The notes: generated by a model from the sequence alone, not told the origin. 32,092 nt of DNA from Oscillospiraceae bacterium (GCA_022508895.1 JAFLUH010000019.1:1-32092); one strand, 5' to 3'; shown: positions 1 to 8,069, numbered from the stretch's first letter. Program-made: numbers and translations.

Positions 1-1
1 C

Positions 2-43
2 TATGCCGTAATGAAGGACGCCGATAATGCTGCCGTAAGCTGA
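2..43 (+). CDS. C-terminal end of a fourth condensation-like acyltransferase (5' truncated by window edge)
   Basis: The frame starting at base 2 reads YAVMKDADNAAVS and then stops with TGA at 41-43. This tail matches the ends of the three complete proteins that follow, which finish RVAKDSDEQIL, YLAQDSKTQVL and VVKDSQTAVL. All share a hydrophobic residue, then K/Q-D-S/A, and then six to eight residues to the stop. I infer that this is the end of another paralog of the same family, so the tandem array probably holds at least four genes. The next gene's ribosome binding site starts only a few bases after the stop. Only 13 residues are visible, so the family assignment rests on this short match and on position. 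Confidence 0.6.
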   Translation, partial: YAVMKDADNAAVS

Positions 44-60
44 CGAAAGGAGAACGTAAA

Positions 61-1278
61 TTGAGCGGCAATAAGGAACTGTATTTGAAATATGGTCCAC
101 GCAACCTGCTTTGGCTTATGGATCATTACAACGATATCCACATACGCTTTTCAGCGGAGCTTGACCGTGAGATCGACGGTGAGCTTATGGAAAAAGCATG
201 GGAGAAAACCGTAAGGGTTTACCCTGCCATCGGCTGTGTCATCGAAATGGAAGGCAAGGAGCTGTTTTTTTACAAGGCAGACGGAGAAAACAAAGCGATA
301 AAAAGCAAGGCAGTGATAAATCCAGGAAGCAGGCTTGTATCGGGCTGTGTTGTCACTGCGACCTATTACGGAAACAGGGTGTCGGTAAGTGCCTATCATA
401 CGATGGTGGACGGCGGAGGCTTGAATGAGATATTCAAGACGCTTCTTTATTTTTATATTTCCTCCTATACGGGTACATACGACGAACCTGTCACCGTCCA
501 GACGGCAGAGGGCAGAGCGCCGGAGGAATACTACAGACCGGTTTCTCCCGACGAGCTTGGCGACTTTACTCCCGTACCTCTGCATACCGTGCCTTATCTG
601 AGGGAATTTGCGGAAGACGCCGATATGGAAGCCGACGAAGACGGAAATAAATTGTTTGCGTCCGTAAGGTTTTCCGCCGACGCCTTTATCGGCAAATGCA
701 AAGAGATCGGAGCAAATCCCACCGCTATGCTTGCTCTGCTGACGTCGAAGGCATTCTATGCGCTTAATCCCGGTGAGCAAAAGGATATTTTCTTTGAGAT
801 AACCACAAGCGTAAGGAAGATATTCGGAGCAGAGGGCTGCATCTCAAACTGCACCTCCGACGTTATCGCAGATGTGTGCTATGATGATGTAAACGGTGAT
901 GTGAAGGATTTTGTGAAAAAATTCCGTGCCGAAATGGACAGCCAGCGCTCAGCGGATTATGTAAAGACTAAAAGACAGCTTACGAGCACCTATGAGCTGA
1001 ATCCCGTAAACAAGAAAATAACTCTCACATATATCGGGAGCTTGGACATTGGCGAGAATACAAAGAATATCACGGATTTTGAGATGGTCACAAATGCTGC
1101 GCAGCTTCTGATGCTGATGCAGCTTGGCGATGAATTCCGCCTGATGCTGGAATTCGGGAAGGCAACGCAGAAATATATCGACAAGATAAGCGAGCTGCTT
1201 CGGGATATGGGTATCGAAGTAAAACCCGCCTCTGAGCTGCACAGGGTAGCTAAGGATTCCGATGAGCAGATATTGTGA
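61..1278 (+). CDS. Condensation/acyltransferase-like protein, paralog 1
   Basis: This 405-residue soluble protein has no signal peptide. Residues H113-TMV-D117-G118 form the HxxxDG motif of the CoA-dependent acyltransferase fold, which includes NRPS condensation domains, alcohol acetyltransferases and BAHD enzymes. In this superfamily the histidine acts as the general base for transfer of an acyl or peptidyl group to an amine or alcohol. A second conserved block, TYIGSLDIGENTKNITDF, sits near residue 322 and recurs in both following proteins. The start is TTG at 61, chosen because AAAGGAG lies 8 nt upstream and no better ATG is available. It is the most divergent of the three complete paralogs and lacks the roughly 18-residue insert before H113 found in the other two. 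Superfamily membership is well supported; the substrate is unknown. Confidence 0.75.
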   Translation: MSGNKELYLKYGPRNLLWLMDHYNDIHIRFSAELDREIDGELMEKAWEKTVRVYPAIGCVIEMEGKELFFYKADGENKAIKSKAVINPGSRLVSGCVVTATYYGNRVSVSAYHTMVDGGGLNEIFKTLLYFYISSYTGTYDEPVTVQTAEGRAPEEYYRPVSPDELGDFTPVPLHTVPYLREFAEDADMEADEDGNKLFASVRFSADAFIGKCKEIGANPTAMLALLTSKAFYALNPGEQKDIFFEITTSVRKIFGAEGCISNCTSDVIADVCYDDVNGDVKDFVKKFRAEMDSQRSADYVKTKRQLTSTYELNPVNKKITLTYIGSLDIGENTKNITDFEMVTNAAQLLMLMQLGDEFRLMLEFGKATQKYIDKISELLRDMGIEVKPASELHRVAKDSDEQIL

Positions 1279-1296
1279 TAAAAGGAGAAATACAGT

Positions 1297-2577
1297 ATGG
1301 CGGATAAAAATAAAGTGATCGCCGATCTGGGGCTTATCACCGAAACCACATTGGGACAGGATCTTTTCAATCCCATACACATAAGATACAAGGCCGTTCT
1401 GGATCACGATATAGATGAAGAGCTTTTTAAAAAAGCATGGGAAAAAATCAAGAGAGTATATCCCATCGTTGACGCAGTTCTTGGGCTTGAAAGCGGCGAC
1501 GTGGGATTTTACATGGATCCTGCCGTAAGAGAAAAGCACAGTAAGGATCATGCATATCTGGTTCAGCCGGAAAGCGGCAGAAACGACCCTGTCAAAAGCA
1601 GGGTGCCTATTGAGCCGGGCTGCGAGCTGGTGGGCGGACGCCTGATATGCGTCAGCTTCTACGAAAGAACGGTGACAATAAGCACATATCACGCACTGGT
1701 GGACGGCGGCGGATTGAATACGATCTTTACTGCGTTTCTGTATGAATATCTTGTTCTGTATACGGGTCATGAAGATGAAGCTCCCGTTGTTGACCTTACG
1801 GAGGGCAGGGATATCGGCGATTACTATCAGGGCGCCACATTGGACTATGTTTTTTCTCAGGAGTATACGCCGGTGCCGTTATATACGCTGCCTCTCGGAT
1901 GTACCGGCTTTCGTGACGACGACATGGTAAAGGATAGTGACGGCGTTGTTTCAGGTACTCTTAATGTACCCGTCAAGGAATTTATAAAGTTCTGCAAGGA
2001 AAACGGTGCAAACCCGTCGTCAATGATGTGTACGCTTTTGGCCAAGGCGGCGTATGCACTCAATCCCGAAGTTCAGGACGATATCGTTTTCGACCTTACC
2101 GTATCGGTGAGAAATATACTCGGCATCGAGAGAACCGTGGCAAATTCCGTGGGTCTTGCCGTAGCTTATACTACCCGTGACGATATAACGAACAGGACGG
2201 TTGCCGAGATCTCGCAGAAAATACGCAGGGACGTGGATATACAGCGTACCAAGGATCACTATATATCCTTCCGCAGGCTGTTTTATACCTACAAGCACGC
2301 ACCCTCGTATAAGGCGAGAACAGTAACATATATAGGGGCCCTGAATGTAGGCGACAATAACCGCCATATAGTGGATCTCGATTTAGGGACGAACAGCCTT
2401 TACAATCTTTATATGATGCAGCTGAACGATAAGTTTATCATTACGCTTCAGCACGGAAAGGCTACCGAAAAGTACATGAACGAATTGGTAAAGCTCTTTT
2501 CCGAGCATGGCATAAAGGCTGAGGTAAAGCATTCTGCACATTATCTTGCACAGGATTCAAAGACTCAGGTCCTGTGA
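1297..2577 (+). CDS. Condensation/acyltransferase-like protein, paralog 2
   Basis: This 426-residue cytosolic protein is a paralog of its neighbours. The acyltransferase motif is H132-ALV-D136-G137 (YHALVDGGG). The later conserved block TYIGALNVGDNNRHIVDL and the segment IRRDVDIQRTKDH also align with the next gene. It is clearly closer to paralog 3 than to paralog 1: both have DPV-K/R-S before the motif, FYMDP near residue 70 and LYTGxEDE after it. AAAGGAG precedes the ATG, and the gap to the upstream stop is 18 nt, so the genes are co-transcribed. No carrier-protein, adenylation or thioesterase domain is fused. The role is inferred as acyl or peptidyl transfer in an unknown pathway. Confidence 0.75.
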   Translation: MADKNKVIADLGLITETTLGQDLFNPIHIRYKAVLDHDIDEELFKKAWEKIKRVYPIVDAVLGLESGDVGFYMDPAVREKHSKDHAYLVQPESGRNDPVKSRVPIEPGCELVGGRLICVSFYERTVTISTYHALVDGGGLNTIFTAFLYEYLVLYTGHEDEAPVVDLTEGRDIGDYYQGATLDYVFSQEYTPVPLYTLPLGCTGFRDDDMVKDSDGVVSGTLNVPVKEFIKFCKENGANPSSMMCTLLAKAAYALNPEVQDDIVFDLTVSVRNILGIERTVANSVGLAVAYTTRDDITNRTVAEISQKIRRDVDIQRTKDHYISFRRLFYTYKHAPSYKARTVTYIGALNVGDNNRHIVDLDLGTNSLYNLYMMQLNDKFIITLQHGKATEKYMNELVKLFSEHGIKAEVKHSAHYLAQDSKTQVL

Positions 2578-2601
2578 TAATAAATCAAGGAGGAATATAT
2601 C

Positions 2602-3876
2602 ATGGATAAAAGTAAAATACTTGTTGATCTTGGCACTGTAGGTGAGGTCAAACTGAGCCATGATCTGGAAAATCCGGTCCATATAAGGCTCACTGCCACA
2701 CTTGACCATGAGCTCAGCGACGAGCTTATAGTCAAAGCATGGGACAGGACAAAAAGGGTCTATCCGGTTATTGACGCGGTTTTGGGCTTTGAACACGGCG
2801 ATTTGTCCTTTTATATGGATCCAAAGGCGAAGGCTCAATACAGTGAGAAGCATATTTATCTTGTGCAGGCGGAGGAAGGGAAAAACGATCCCGTGAGATC
2901 CAAAGCTCCGATCGTACCGGGAACCGAAACGGTGGGCAAACGCCTTATCTGTATCAGCTACTTCGGAAGCAGGGTTTCCATCGGTGCGTATCACATACTG
3001 GTGGACGGCACGGGACTCAGCAAGATATTCAATACATTCCTTTATTCGTATCTTGCGCTGTATACGGGGCAGGAAGACGAAAAGCCCGTTGTCGAGCTGA
3101 CAGAGGGAAGAAAGCCGGAGGAATACTATATATCTCCTTTGAACAGGTTTATCTATCAGCAGGAATACACGCCTGTTCCGCTGTATCTGCTCCCCCCCGG
3201 CTGCCGCGGATTTATGGATCAGGGATTTCAGGTGGACGGAAATTGTTATACCGGCAGTCTGAGTGTTCCGGCGGCGGATTTTATGAAGCTCTGCAAGGAA
3301 ATCGGAGCCAATCCCTCGGCTATGCTCTGTATACTTACGGCAAAGGCAGCTTATGCACTCAATCCCGAAGAAACGAACGATATTTTATTCGGCATGACAT
3401 TAGCGCTGAAGAGTGCGCTGGGAATTGACGATGCGATTTCAAATGCTTCCAGCTTTGCATTATCATACGCTTCCAGAGATGAGATCTTGAATAAACCGCT
3501 TTCAGGGGTCTCACAGAGAATACGCAGGGATGTGGATATGCAGCGTACCAGAGATTACATTATCACCTCCCAGAGGTCTGCGTCTACCTTTATATACTCT
3601 CCGCAGCTGCGCCCAAGAATGGTAACATATCTCGGCGCCGTAAATATAGGAGACAATACCGGTCACATCGTGGATTTCTCCTTGGAAACGGACGCACATC
3701 TCGTTGTTTATATGATACAGCTGAAGGACAGATTTATAATCCCCCTTCAGTATGACAACCTGACGGAAAAGTACCTTAATGAATTTAAAAAGGCACTGGG
3801 CGAGCTGGGTGTAGCGGCGGAAATATCTCAGCCTGCGTCTCTTGTTGTTAAGGACTCACAGACCGCAGTGCTGTAG
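2602..3876 (+). CDS. Condensation/acyltransferase-like protein, paralog 3
   Basis: This 424-residue protein has the motif H131-ILV-D135-G136 (YHILVDGTG), followed by the conserved block TYLGAVNIGDNTGHIVDF and the segment IRRDVDMQRTRDY. AAGGAGG lies upstream of the ATG, 24 nt after the previous stop. It keeps every motif of paralog 2, so neither copy looks degenerate at the presumed active site. Retention of several intact active sites suggests that the paralogs act on different acyl donors or acceptors rather than being redundant. There is no signal peptide or membrane segment. The downstream neighbour is only a fragment of an ABC exporter ATPase, which may once have exported the product; that link is inference. 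Confidence 0.75.
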   Translation: MDKSKILVDLGTVGEVKLSHDLENPVHIRLTATLDHELSDELIVKAWDRTKRVYPVIDAVLGFEHGDLSFYMDPKAKAQYSEKHIYLVQAEEGKNDPVRSKAPIVPGTETVGKRLICISYFGSRVSIGAYHILVDGTGLSKIFNTFLYSYLALYTGQEDEKPVVELTEGRKPEEYYISPLNRFIYQQEYTPVPLYLLPPGCRGFMDQGFQVDGNCYTGSLSVPAADFMKLCKEIGANPSAMLCILTAKAAYALNPEETNDILFGMTLALKSALGIDDAISNASSFALSYASRDEILNKPLSGVSQRIRRDVDMQRTRDYIITSQRSASTFIYSPQLRPRMVTYLGAVNIGDNTGHIVDFSLETDAHLVVYMIQLKDRFIIPLQYDNLTEKYLNEFKKALGELGVAAEISQPASLVVKDSQTAVL

Positions 3877-3902
3877 GGGGACGCAAAGCCGTATAAAAAT
3901 CA

Positions 3903-3916
3903 TTTCATATATGAAA
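3903..3916. repeat. 14-bp perfect palindrome
   Basis: TTTCATATATGAAA is its own reverse complement. It lies in the short gap between acyltransferase paralog 3 and the ABC ATPase remnant. It could be an operator half-site pair or simply a by-product of the AT-rich junction left by a deletion. No -35/-10 pair is obvious beside it. Confidence 0.4.
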
Positions 3917-3927
3917 GGCCTTGAATC

Positions 3928-4206
3928 GTGTATTCAAAGGAGGGGGTTACCGATGAAGTCCTGAGCAAAGTTATCATAGACTGCGGTCTGGACGACTTTA
4001 TAAGCAAGAGTACGGACGGTGTTGAAACGGTGCTTGCAGAGGAAGCGGACATATCTGCCGGACAAAAACAGCTCATCACTATCGCAAGAGCAATGATAGA
4101 CGATGCACCTGTCCTCATTCTTGACGAAGCTGCATCATCGGTGGATACAAGAACGGAAAAGATCATTTCTGCGGCTATTGACAAGCTTAAAGGAGTAATT
4201 TTATGA
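3928..4206 (+). pseudogene. Remnant of an ABC-transporter ATPase (signature and Walker B only)
   Basis: The 92-residue reading frame matches the middle of an exporter-type ABC nucleotide-binding domain. It starts at the YxKEGVTDEVL helix, continues through the signature region SAGQKQLITIARAM (residues 44-57) and ends just after Walker B and the D-loop, VLILDEAASSVDT. Walker A, the Q-loop and the transmembrane domain are missing upstream, where an in-frame TGA lies at 3922. The H-loop histidine and everything beyond it are missing downstream. It cannot bind and hydrolyse ATP alone, so I call it a pseudogene. The stop overlaps the start of the next gene (ATGA at 4203-4206), and AAAGGAG inside its end serves that gene. 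Translation of the fragment may therefore persist only because it feeds the debranching enzyme. Confidence 0.8.
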
Positions 4207-6299
4207 AACGAATAGATGAATTCCCCAGCCATGAGCTGAACGGCGTAAAATACAAAGCGGGAAAGGCAATGCCATTCGGCGCAAATGTACTGGATCACAG
4301 CACGGTCAATTTTTCGGTATATTCAAATGACGCTACCGCCTGTTCGCTGGTATTGTATCATTTGGGCGACGCCGAGCCGTACATAGAGATACCCATACCC
4401 GAGGAATTTCACATCGGAAGCGTTTACTCGATAATGGTATTTGACCTTGACTGGGAAAACACCGAGTACGGCTACCGTTTTGACGGACCCTATGACCTGA
4501 AAAACGGCTACTGCTTCGATAAGACCAAAATAGTTCTCGACCCGTATGCCAAGCTGGTGTCAGGACGTGAGCAGTGGCACACAAGGCAGTACCCGAAGGA
4601 CGGATTTCAGTTCAGGGGACGCATAATCCGTGAGGATTATGACTGGGAAGGGGATCTGCCGCTGGGTACGCCGATGAAGGACCTTGTCATTTATGAGATG
4701 CACATAAGAGGCTTTACAAACGACAGCTCCAGCGGCGTCAAAAACAGGGGCACCTTCGCCGGCGTTATCGAAAAGATACCTTATCTCAAGGAGCTGGGGA
4801 TAAACTGTGTCGAGATAATGCCGATGTTTGAATTCGAGGAATTTTTCCCTGCTCTTACCGATGAATACTGCAACTACTGGGGCTACTGCACCTGCAACTA
4901 TTTTTCCCCGAAGGCGGGCTATGCGGCACTTGGAAAAATGGGACTTGCGGCCGACGAGATGAAGAACATGGTCAAAAAGCTGCATAAAAACGGCATCGAG
5001 GTAATTCTTGACATAGTTTTCAATCACACTGCGGAATACGGCGACGGCGGCGAATATATCTCATTCAGAGGTGTGGACAACAAAACATATTACCTTATGA
5101 ACGACGACGGTACATATTCAAATCTGTCAGCCTGCGGCAACACAATGAACTGCAATAACCCCATAGTGCGTAATTTTATTATCGATTCCCTCAGATACTG
5201 GGTCTCCGATTACCATATCGACGGCTTCAGGATAGACGAAGCGCCGATATTCGCAAGAGGACAGGACGGCAAGCCGATGGTAAGTCCTCCCCTTGTCGAT
5301 TCGCTGAAAAACGACCCTGTTTTAAGCCGTACAAAGCTTATTTCCGAGGGCTGGGACCCTGCAGGACTGTTTACGATAGGAAAATTTCCGAAGGGCTGGG
5401 CTGACTGGAATCCCCGCATGAGAGATACCGTCAAGAGATTTGCAAAGGGTGTTGCGGAAGCGGGTCCCGAGCTTATCGCATCTATCGAAGGCTCGCCCGA
5501 TATGTTCCCTGACGGGACTCCCGATTCCTCCGTAAATTACGTTACCTCTCACGACGGATTCACTTTATACGATACCACGGCCTACAACAACGCACACAAC
5601 GAGTCCAACGCCTATACGTCTCCGATGGACTCGGAGTTTGACAACTGTTCATGGAACTGCGGCGTCGAGGGCGAAACGGACGACCCGGAGGTCAACTCCC
5701 TCAGAAAAAGGCAGATAAAGAATATAATGACCGTCCTTATGCTGTCAAGAGGCGTTCCTATGTTCTGGGCAGGGGACGAATTTGCCAATACTCAATACGG
5801 GAACAACAATGCCTTTTCACAGGATACCGAGGTATCATGGCTGGACTGGAACAGATTACAAAAGTACAATGATGTATTTGAGTATGTTAAAGGATTGATA
5901 GCATTCCGCAAGGAGCATCCCGTTATAAGGAAGGCAGATTACTTTACGGGACATAATTCATCGGATTATCCCGAGCTTTCATGGCACGGGGAACAGGCAT
6001 GGAGCTTTGACAGAAATTCACCCTTCCTTACCTTTGGATTTATGTACAGCGAGCCTGCAAAGGATTTCGGCACAGACGAGGACTGCTTTATTTACTGTGC
6101 ATATAATTCCCATTGGGAGGAGCACGGCTTTGAGCTTCCCGTTATCCCGGAGGGAATGGAATGGAGCATCGTGCTTTACTCGGCAGATGAAAAAGGCGAA
6201 TGCACGGGAAAAAAAGTACAGGATAGGGTCAACCTGTGTCCAAGAAGCAGTATGATCCTCATCGGCAAAAAGATGAGCGGTCGCAGGAGGAAAAAATGA
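4203..6299 (+). CDS. glgX: Glycogen debranching enzyme / isoamylase-type GH13
   Basis: This 698-residue protein has the length and layout of GlgX and isoamylases. An N-terminal CBM48-like beta-sandwich covers about residues 20-115, followed by the GH13 barrel and a C-terminal beta domain. The family motifs are present: DIVFNHT near residue 275, GFRIDEA with nucleophile D345, SEGWDP with acid/base E382, and TSHDGF with D451. It is expected to cleave alpha-1,6 branches of cytosolic glycogen; there is no signal peptide. ATG at 4203 has AAAGGAG seven bases upstream and overlaps the preceding stop, and its own stop overlaps the next start (ATGA). No glgA, glgB, glgC or glgP gene is beside it. A type I pullulanase is the alternative reading. 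Confidence 0.9.
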   Translation: MKRIDEFPSHELNGVKYKAGKAMPFGANVLDHSTVNFSVYSNDATACSLVLYHLGDAEPYIEIPIPEEFHIGSVYSIMVFDLDWENTEYGYRFDGPYDLKNGYCFDKTKIVLDPYAKLVSGREQWHTRQYPKDGFQFRGRIIREDYDWEGDLPLGTPMKDLVIYEMHIRGFTNDSSSGVKNRGTFAGVIEKIPYLKELGINCVEIMPMFEFEEFFPALTDEYCNYWGYCTCNYFSPKAGYAALGKMGLAADEMKNMVKKLHKNGIEVILDIVFNHTAEYGDGGEYISFRGVDNKTYYLMNDDGTYSNLSACGNTMNCNNPIVRNFIIDSLRYWVSDYHIDGFRIDEAPIFARGQDGKPMVSPPLVDSLKNDPVLSRTKLISEGWDPAGLFTIGKFPKGWADWNPRMRDTVKRFAKGVAEAGPELIASIEGSPDMFPDGTPDSSVNYVTSHDGFTLYDTTAYNNAHNESNAYTSPMDSEFDNCSWNCGVEGETDDPEVNSLRKRQIKNIMTVLMLSRGVPMFWAGDEFANTQYGNNNAFSQDTEVSWLDWNRLQKYNDVFEYVKGLIAFRKEHPVIRKADYFTGHNSSDYPELSWHGEQAWSFDRNSPFLTFGFMYSEPAKDFGTDEDCFIYCAYNSHWEEHGFELPVIPEGMEWSIVLYSADEKGECTGKKVQDRVNLCPRSSMILIGKKMSGRRRKK

Positions 6300-7525
6300 C
6301 GCTTTTAACTACCGAGTTTGAAAATGGCGCTCTGACCGTATATATGTGCAGCCGGATAGACACAAATAACGTAACCGACATACACAATGAAATAGAGGAA
6401 GCGCTCAGGACAAACGATGTGTCTGCCGTTACTGTCGACGCCGCTAAGCTTGAATATATTTCAAGCGTTGGGCTGAGAGAAATGCTGAGTCTCAGGAAAA
6501 AATATGACGATTTTAAGATCATCAATGTTTACGACAAGGTGTACGAAATTTTTAACACCACAAATTTTACGGAGATAATGACTGTCAAAAGGGCATACAG
6601 AAGCGTTTCCGCTGACGGCTGTGTAATGCTTGGAAAAGGCGCCTGCGGTACGGTGTATAAGCTTGACGATGAGACGATAGTCAAGGTATTCGTCGACGGC
6701 TATGAGCTTGAAAAGATCGAAAAGGAAAGAGACAATTCACGCAATGCTTTCACTCACGGAGTTGACACTGCGATCCCCTTTGACATCGTAAAGGTCGGCG
6801 ATAACTACGGACTTATCTATGAGATAATAAATGCCGATACGCTTAAAAACATTATGCTAAAAGAGCGTGACAAATTGGAATACTACATCGGTATTTACGC
6901 AGATTATGTCAGGAATATGCACGGCGTCAGCTTTGACAGGGATTGCTATCCGGACATGAAGAAGGTCTGGGCAGAAAAGATAGCCGCACCGGAAGGCGTT
7001 TTAACGGAGGAAGAAAAAACGGCCGCCCAAAAGCTCATTGAAATGATACCTGACAGAAAGAATTTCAATCACGGCGATATGAATCTCGGCAACCTTATGG
7101 CAGAAAACGGCAAAGCTGTCCTGATAGATCTGGAAGATGCGGTACTGGGACACCCCATATTTGACGTATCCTTCATATACTATCTGTTAAAGCTGATGCC
7201 GGACTTTTTGCCGGCGGAGGTGTGTGAGATCGTTACGTCGTTTACAAAGGACGAAAATGAGCTTATGTGGAGCAAATTCTGTGAGGTTTATTTCGGAAGC
7301 AGGACTGCGGAGGAACGTGCCGTATATGAAAACCAAATACACCCATACGGCATAATAAAGCTGATGGAAGTGATACCGTTCTACTATGCGGTATTTGATT
7401 CCGCCGAGGACGAAAACAAGAAATATGTTCCCATATTGTATGCCGCATTCAGACCGGCAGTTGAAAAATTTAAAAAAGAGCTTTTGGAAGCGGCTGAAAA
7501 CGGTAAAGCTATTTTGGCTTTTTAA
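6296..7525 (+). CDS. STAS domain fused to an aminoglycoside-phosphotransferase-like kinase
   Basis: I start this 409-residue protein at ATG 6296, because AGGAGG lies at 6285-6290 and the ATG overlaps the stop of glgX; an upstream in-frame GTG at 6236 has no such site. Residues 1-95 form a STAS domain like anti-sigma-factor antagonists. It contains LEYISSVGLR, where S57 aligns with the serine phosphorylated in SpoIIAA. From about residue 105 a kinase-like fold follows: a glycine-rich LGKGACGTVYKL, the catalytic HGDMNLGNL with D261, and IDLED with D278. The kinase half resembles the phosphotransferase family TIGR02172 (named from memory). The fusion suggests a regulatory switch whose STAS half may be phosphorylated by an RsbW-type kinase. 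The kinase substrate is unknown; glgX is the obvious functional neighbour. Confidence 0.8.
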   Translation: MTLLTTEFENGALTVYMCSRIDTNNVTDIHNEIEEALRTNDVSAVTVDAAKLEYISSVGLREMLSLRKKYDDFKIINVYDKVYEIFNTTNFTEIMTVKRAYRSVSADGCVMLGKGACGTVYKLDDETIVKVFVDGYELEKIEKERDNSRNAFTHGVDTAIPFDIVKVGDNYGLIYEIINADTLKNIMLKERDKLEYYIGIYADYVRNMHGVSFDRDCYPDMKKVWAEKIAAPEGVLTEEEKTAAQKLIEMIPDRKNFNHGDMNLGNLMAENGKAVLIDLEDAVLGHPIFDVSFIYYLLKLMPDFLPAEVCEIVTSFTKDENELMWSKFCEVYFGSRTAEERAVYENQIHPYGIIKLMEVIPFYYAVFDSAEDENKKYVPILYAAFRPAVEKFKKELLEAAENGKAILAF

Positions 7526-7532
7526 TTTTAAA

Positions 7533-7700
7533 ATGAATATTACAAAAATTTCCGAGGAAGATAAGCTTATAATAAATATTGAGGGCAGACCTGATACTGC
7601 TGCAGCACCTCAGCCGGAGAATAAGCTCAGCAGTTCAATTGAAGATGGGATTTACATATTACGGAAAAGGGGAGCGATAAAATGCCGGAGCTTAAATTAA
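7533..7700 (+). pseudogene. Truncated STAS anti-sigma-factor antagonist
   Basis: The reading frame starts MNITKISEEDKLIINIEGRP and continues DTAAAPQPENKLSSSIEDG, the typical first 40 residues of clostridial stand-alone STAS antagonists. The middle part, with the phospho-serine motif (LEYISSAGLR in relatives), is absent. After residue 41 the frame turns into unrelated IYILRKRGAIKCRSLN and stops. In another frame the same bases end GFTYYGKGER and stop at 7678-7680, which could be the old C-terminus. This would fit an internal deletion of roughly 50 codons. The gene follows the STAS-kinase by 7 nt, so it once belonged to the same operon. The N-terminal match is visible in the sequence; the deletion is inferred. 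Confidence 0.65.
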
Positions 7701-7866
7701 AGGCGGTTAACGATAATCTGAGCAAAGCCACCGACTTTATAAATGAGATACTGGAGGAAAACGGCTGCTCCATGAACGCACAGATGCAGATAGATATTGC
7801 GCTAATGTGATTTATGAGTATTCGGAAAATAAAAATAAGCTTGTTGTTACCAAGAAATTGAGTTGA
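7682..7866 (+). pseudogene. Internally deleted RsbW-like anti-sigma kinase (HATPase)
   Basis: ATG 7682, preceded by an AGGGGAG site, begins MPELKLKAVNDNLSKATDF and reaches AQMQIDIA, the standard first 40 residues of clostridial RsbW/SpoIIAB-like ATP-binding proteins. Instead of the N-box (EIFVNI type), the frame hits TGA at 7808. From 7801 in another frame, the bases read ANVIYEYSENKNKLVVTKK and stop at 7864-7866. That resembles the family's C-terminal strand pair, typically V-x-Y-E-Y-x-x-x-K-N-x-L-x-x-x-K-K. Thus both ends survive while the whole ATP-binding core is gone. Together with the preceding STAS remnant this was a partner-switching pair next to the STAS-kinase fusion. The protein cannot be functional as it stands. 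Confidence 0.7.
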
Positions 7867-7891
7867 TATACGGTAATATTCAAAATTTTAA

Positions 7892-8040
7892 ACCGCAGAA
7901 AAGCCGGTGGAGACGCTGTCAAATACCGTTTGCGCTATGAGTGACAAGGCGACCGTTACCGCGGCGGCGGTGAATGTGGGAGCGGGGAGGATAGACTTTA
8001 CGTTGGATAAGCATGAGGCGATAAAGTGGATATTGCAGAG
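7892..8040 (+). pseudogene. Unidentified coding remnant before a terminator
   Basis: Following a stop at 7889, this frame stays open with protein-like content: AEKPVETLSNTVCAMSDKA, then a stretch containing VNVGAGRIDFTLDKHEAI and KWILQRKSR. It then runs straight into the terminator stem at 8041 without its own stop; the first in-frame stop is inside the opposite-strand gene. There is no ribosome binding site in front. It looks like the 3' part of a lost gene, possibly from the same decayed operon. I do not recognise the family. With 7526-8040 containing only remnants, this is the one gene-poor stretch longer than 300 bases in the window. Confidence 0.35.
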
Positions 8041-8069
8041 AAAAAGCCGAGAGGGTATCTCGGCTTTTT
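8041..8069. terminator. Bidirectional intrinsic terminator
   Basis: AAAAAGCCGAGA (8041-8052) pairs perfectly with TCTCGGCTTTTT (8058-8069) around the loop GGGTA. The A-run and T-run on the two sides make it work on both strands. It ends the decayed plus-strand operon and, on the minus strand, lies immediately after the stop of the HTH-VOC gene at 8071. Confidence 0.9.

Noticed and set aside
6236-6295. Upstream GTG as the start of the STAS-kinase protein
   Set aside because: It would overlap glgX by 64 bases without a ribosome binding site; ATG 6296 has AGGAGG at the right distance and gives a normal STAS N-terminus.
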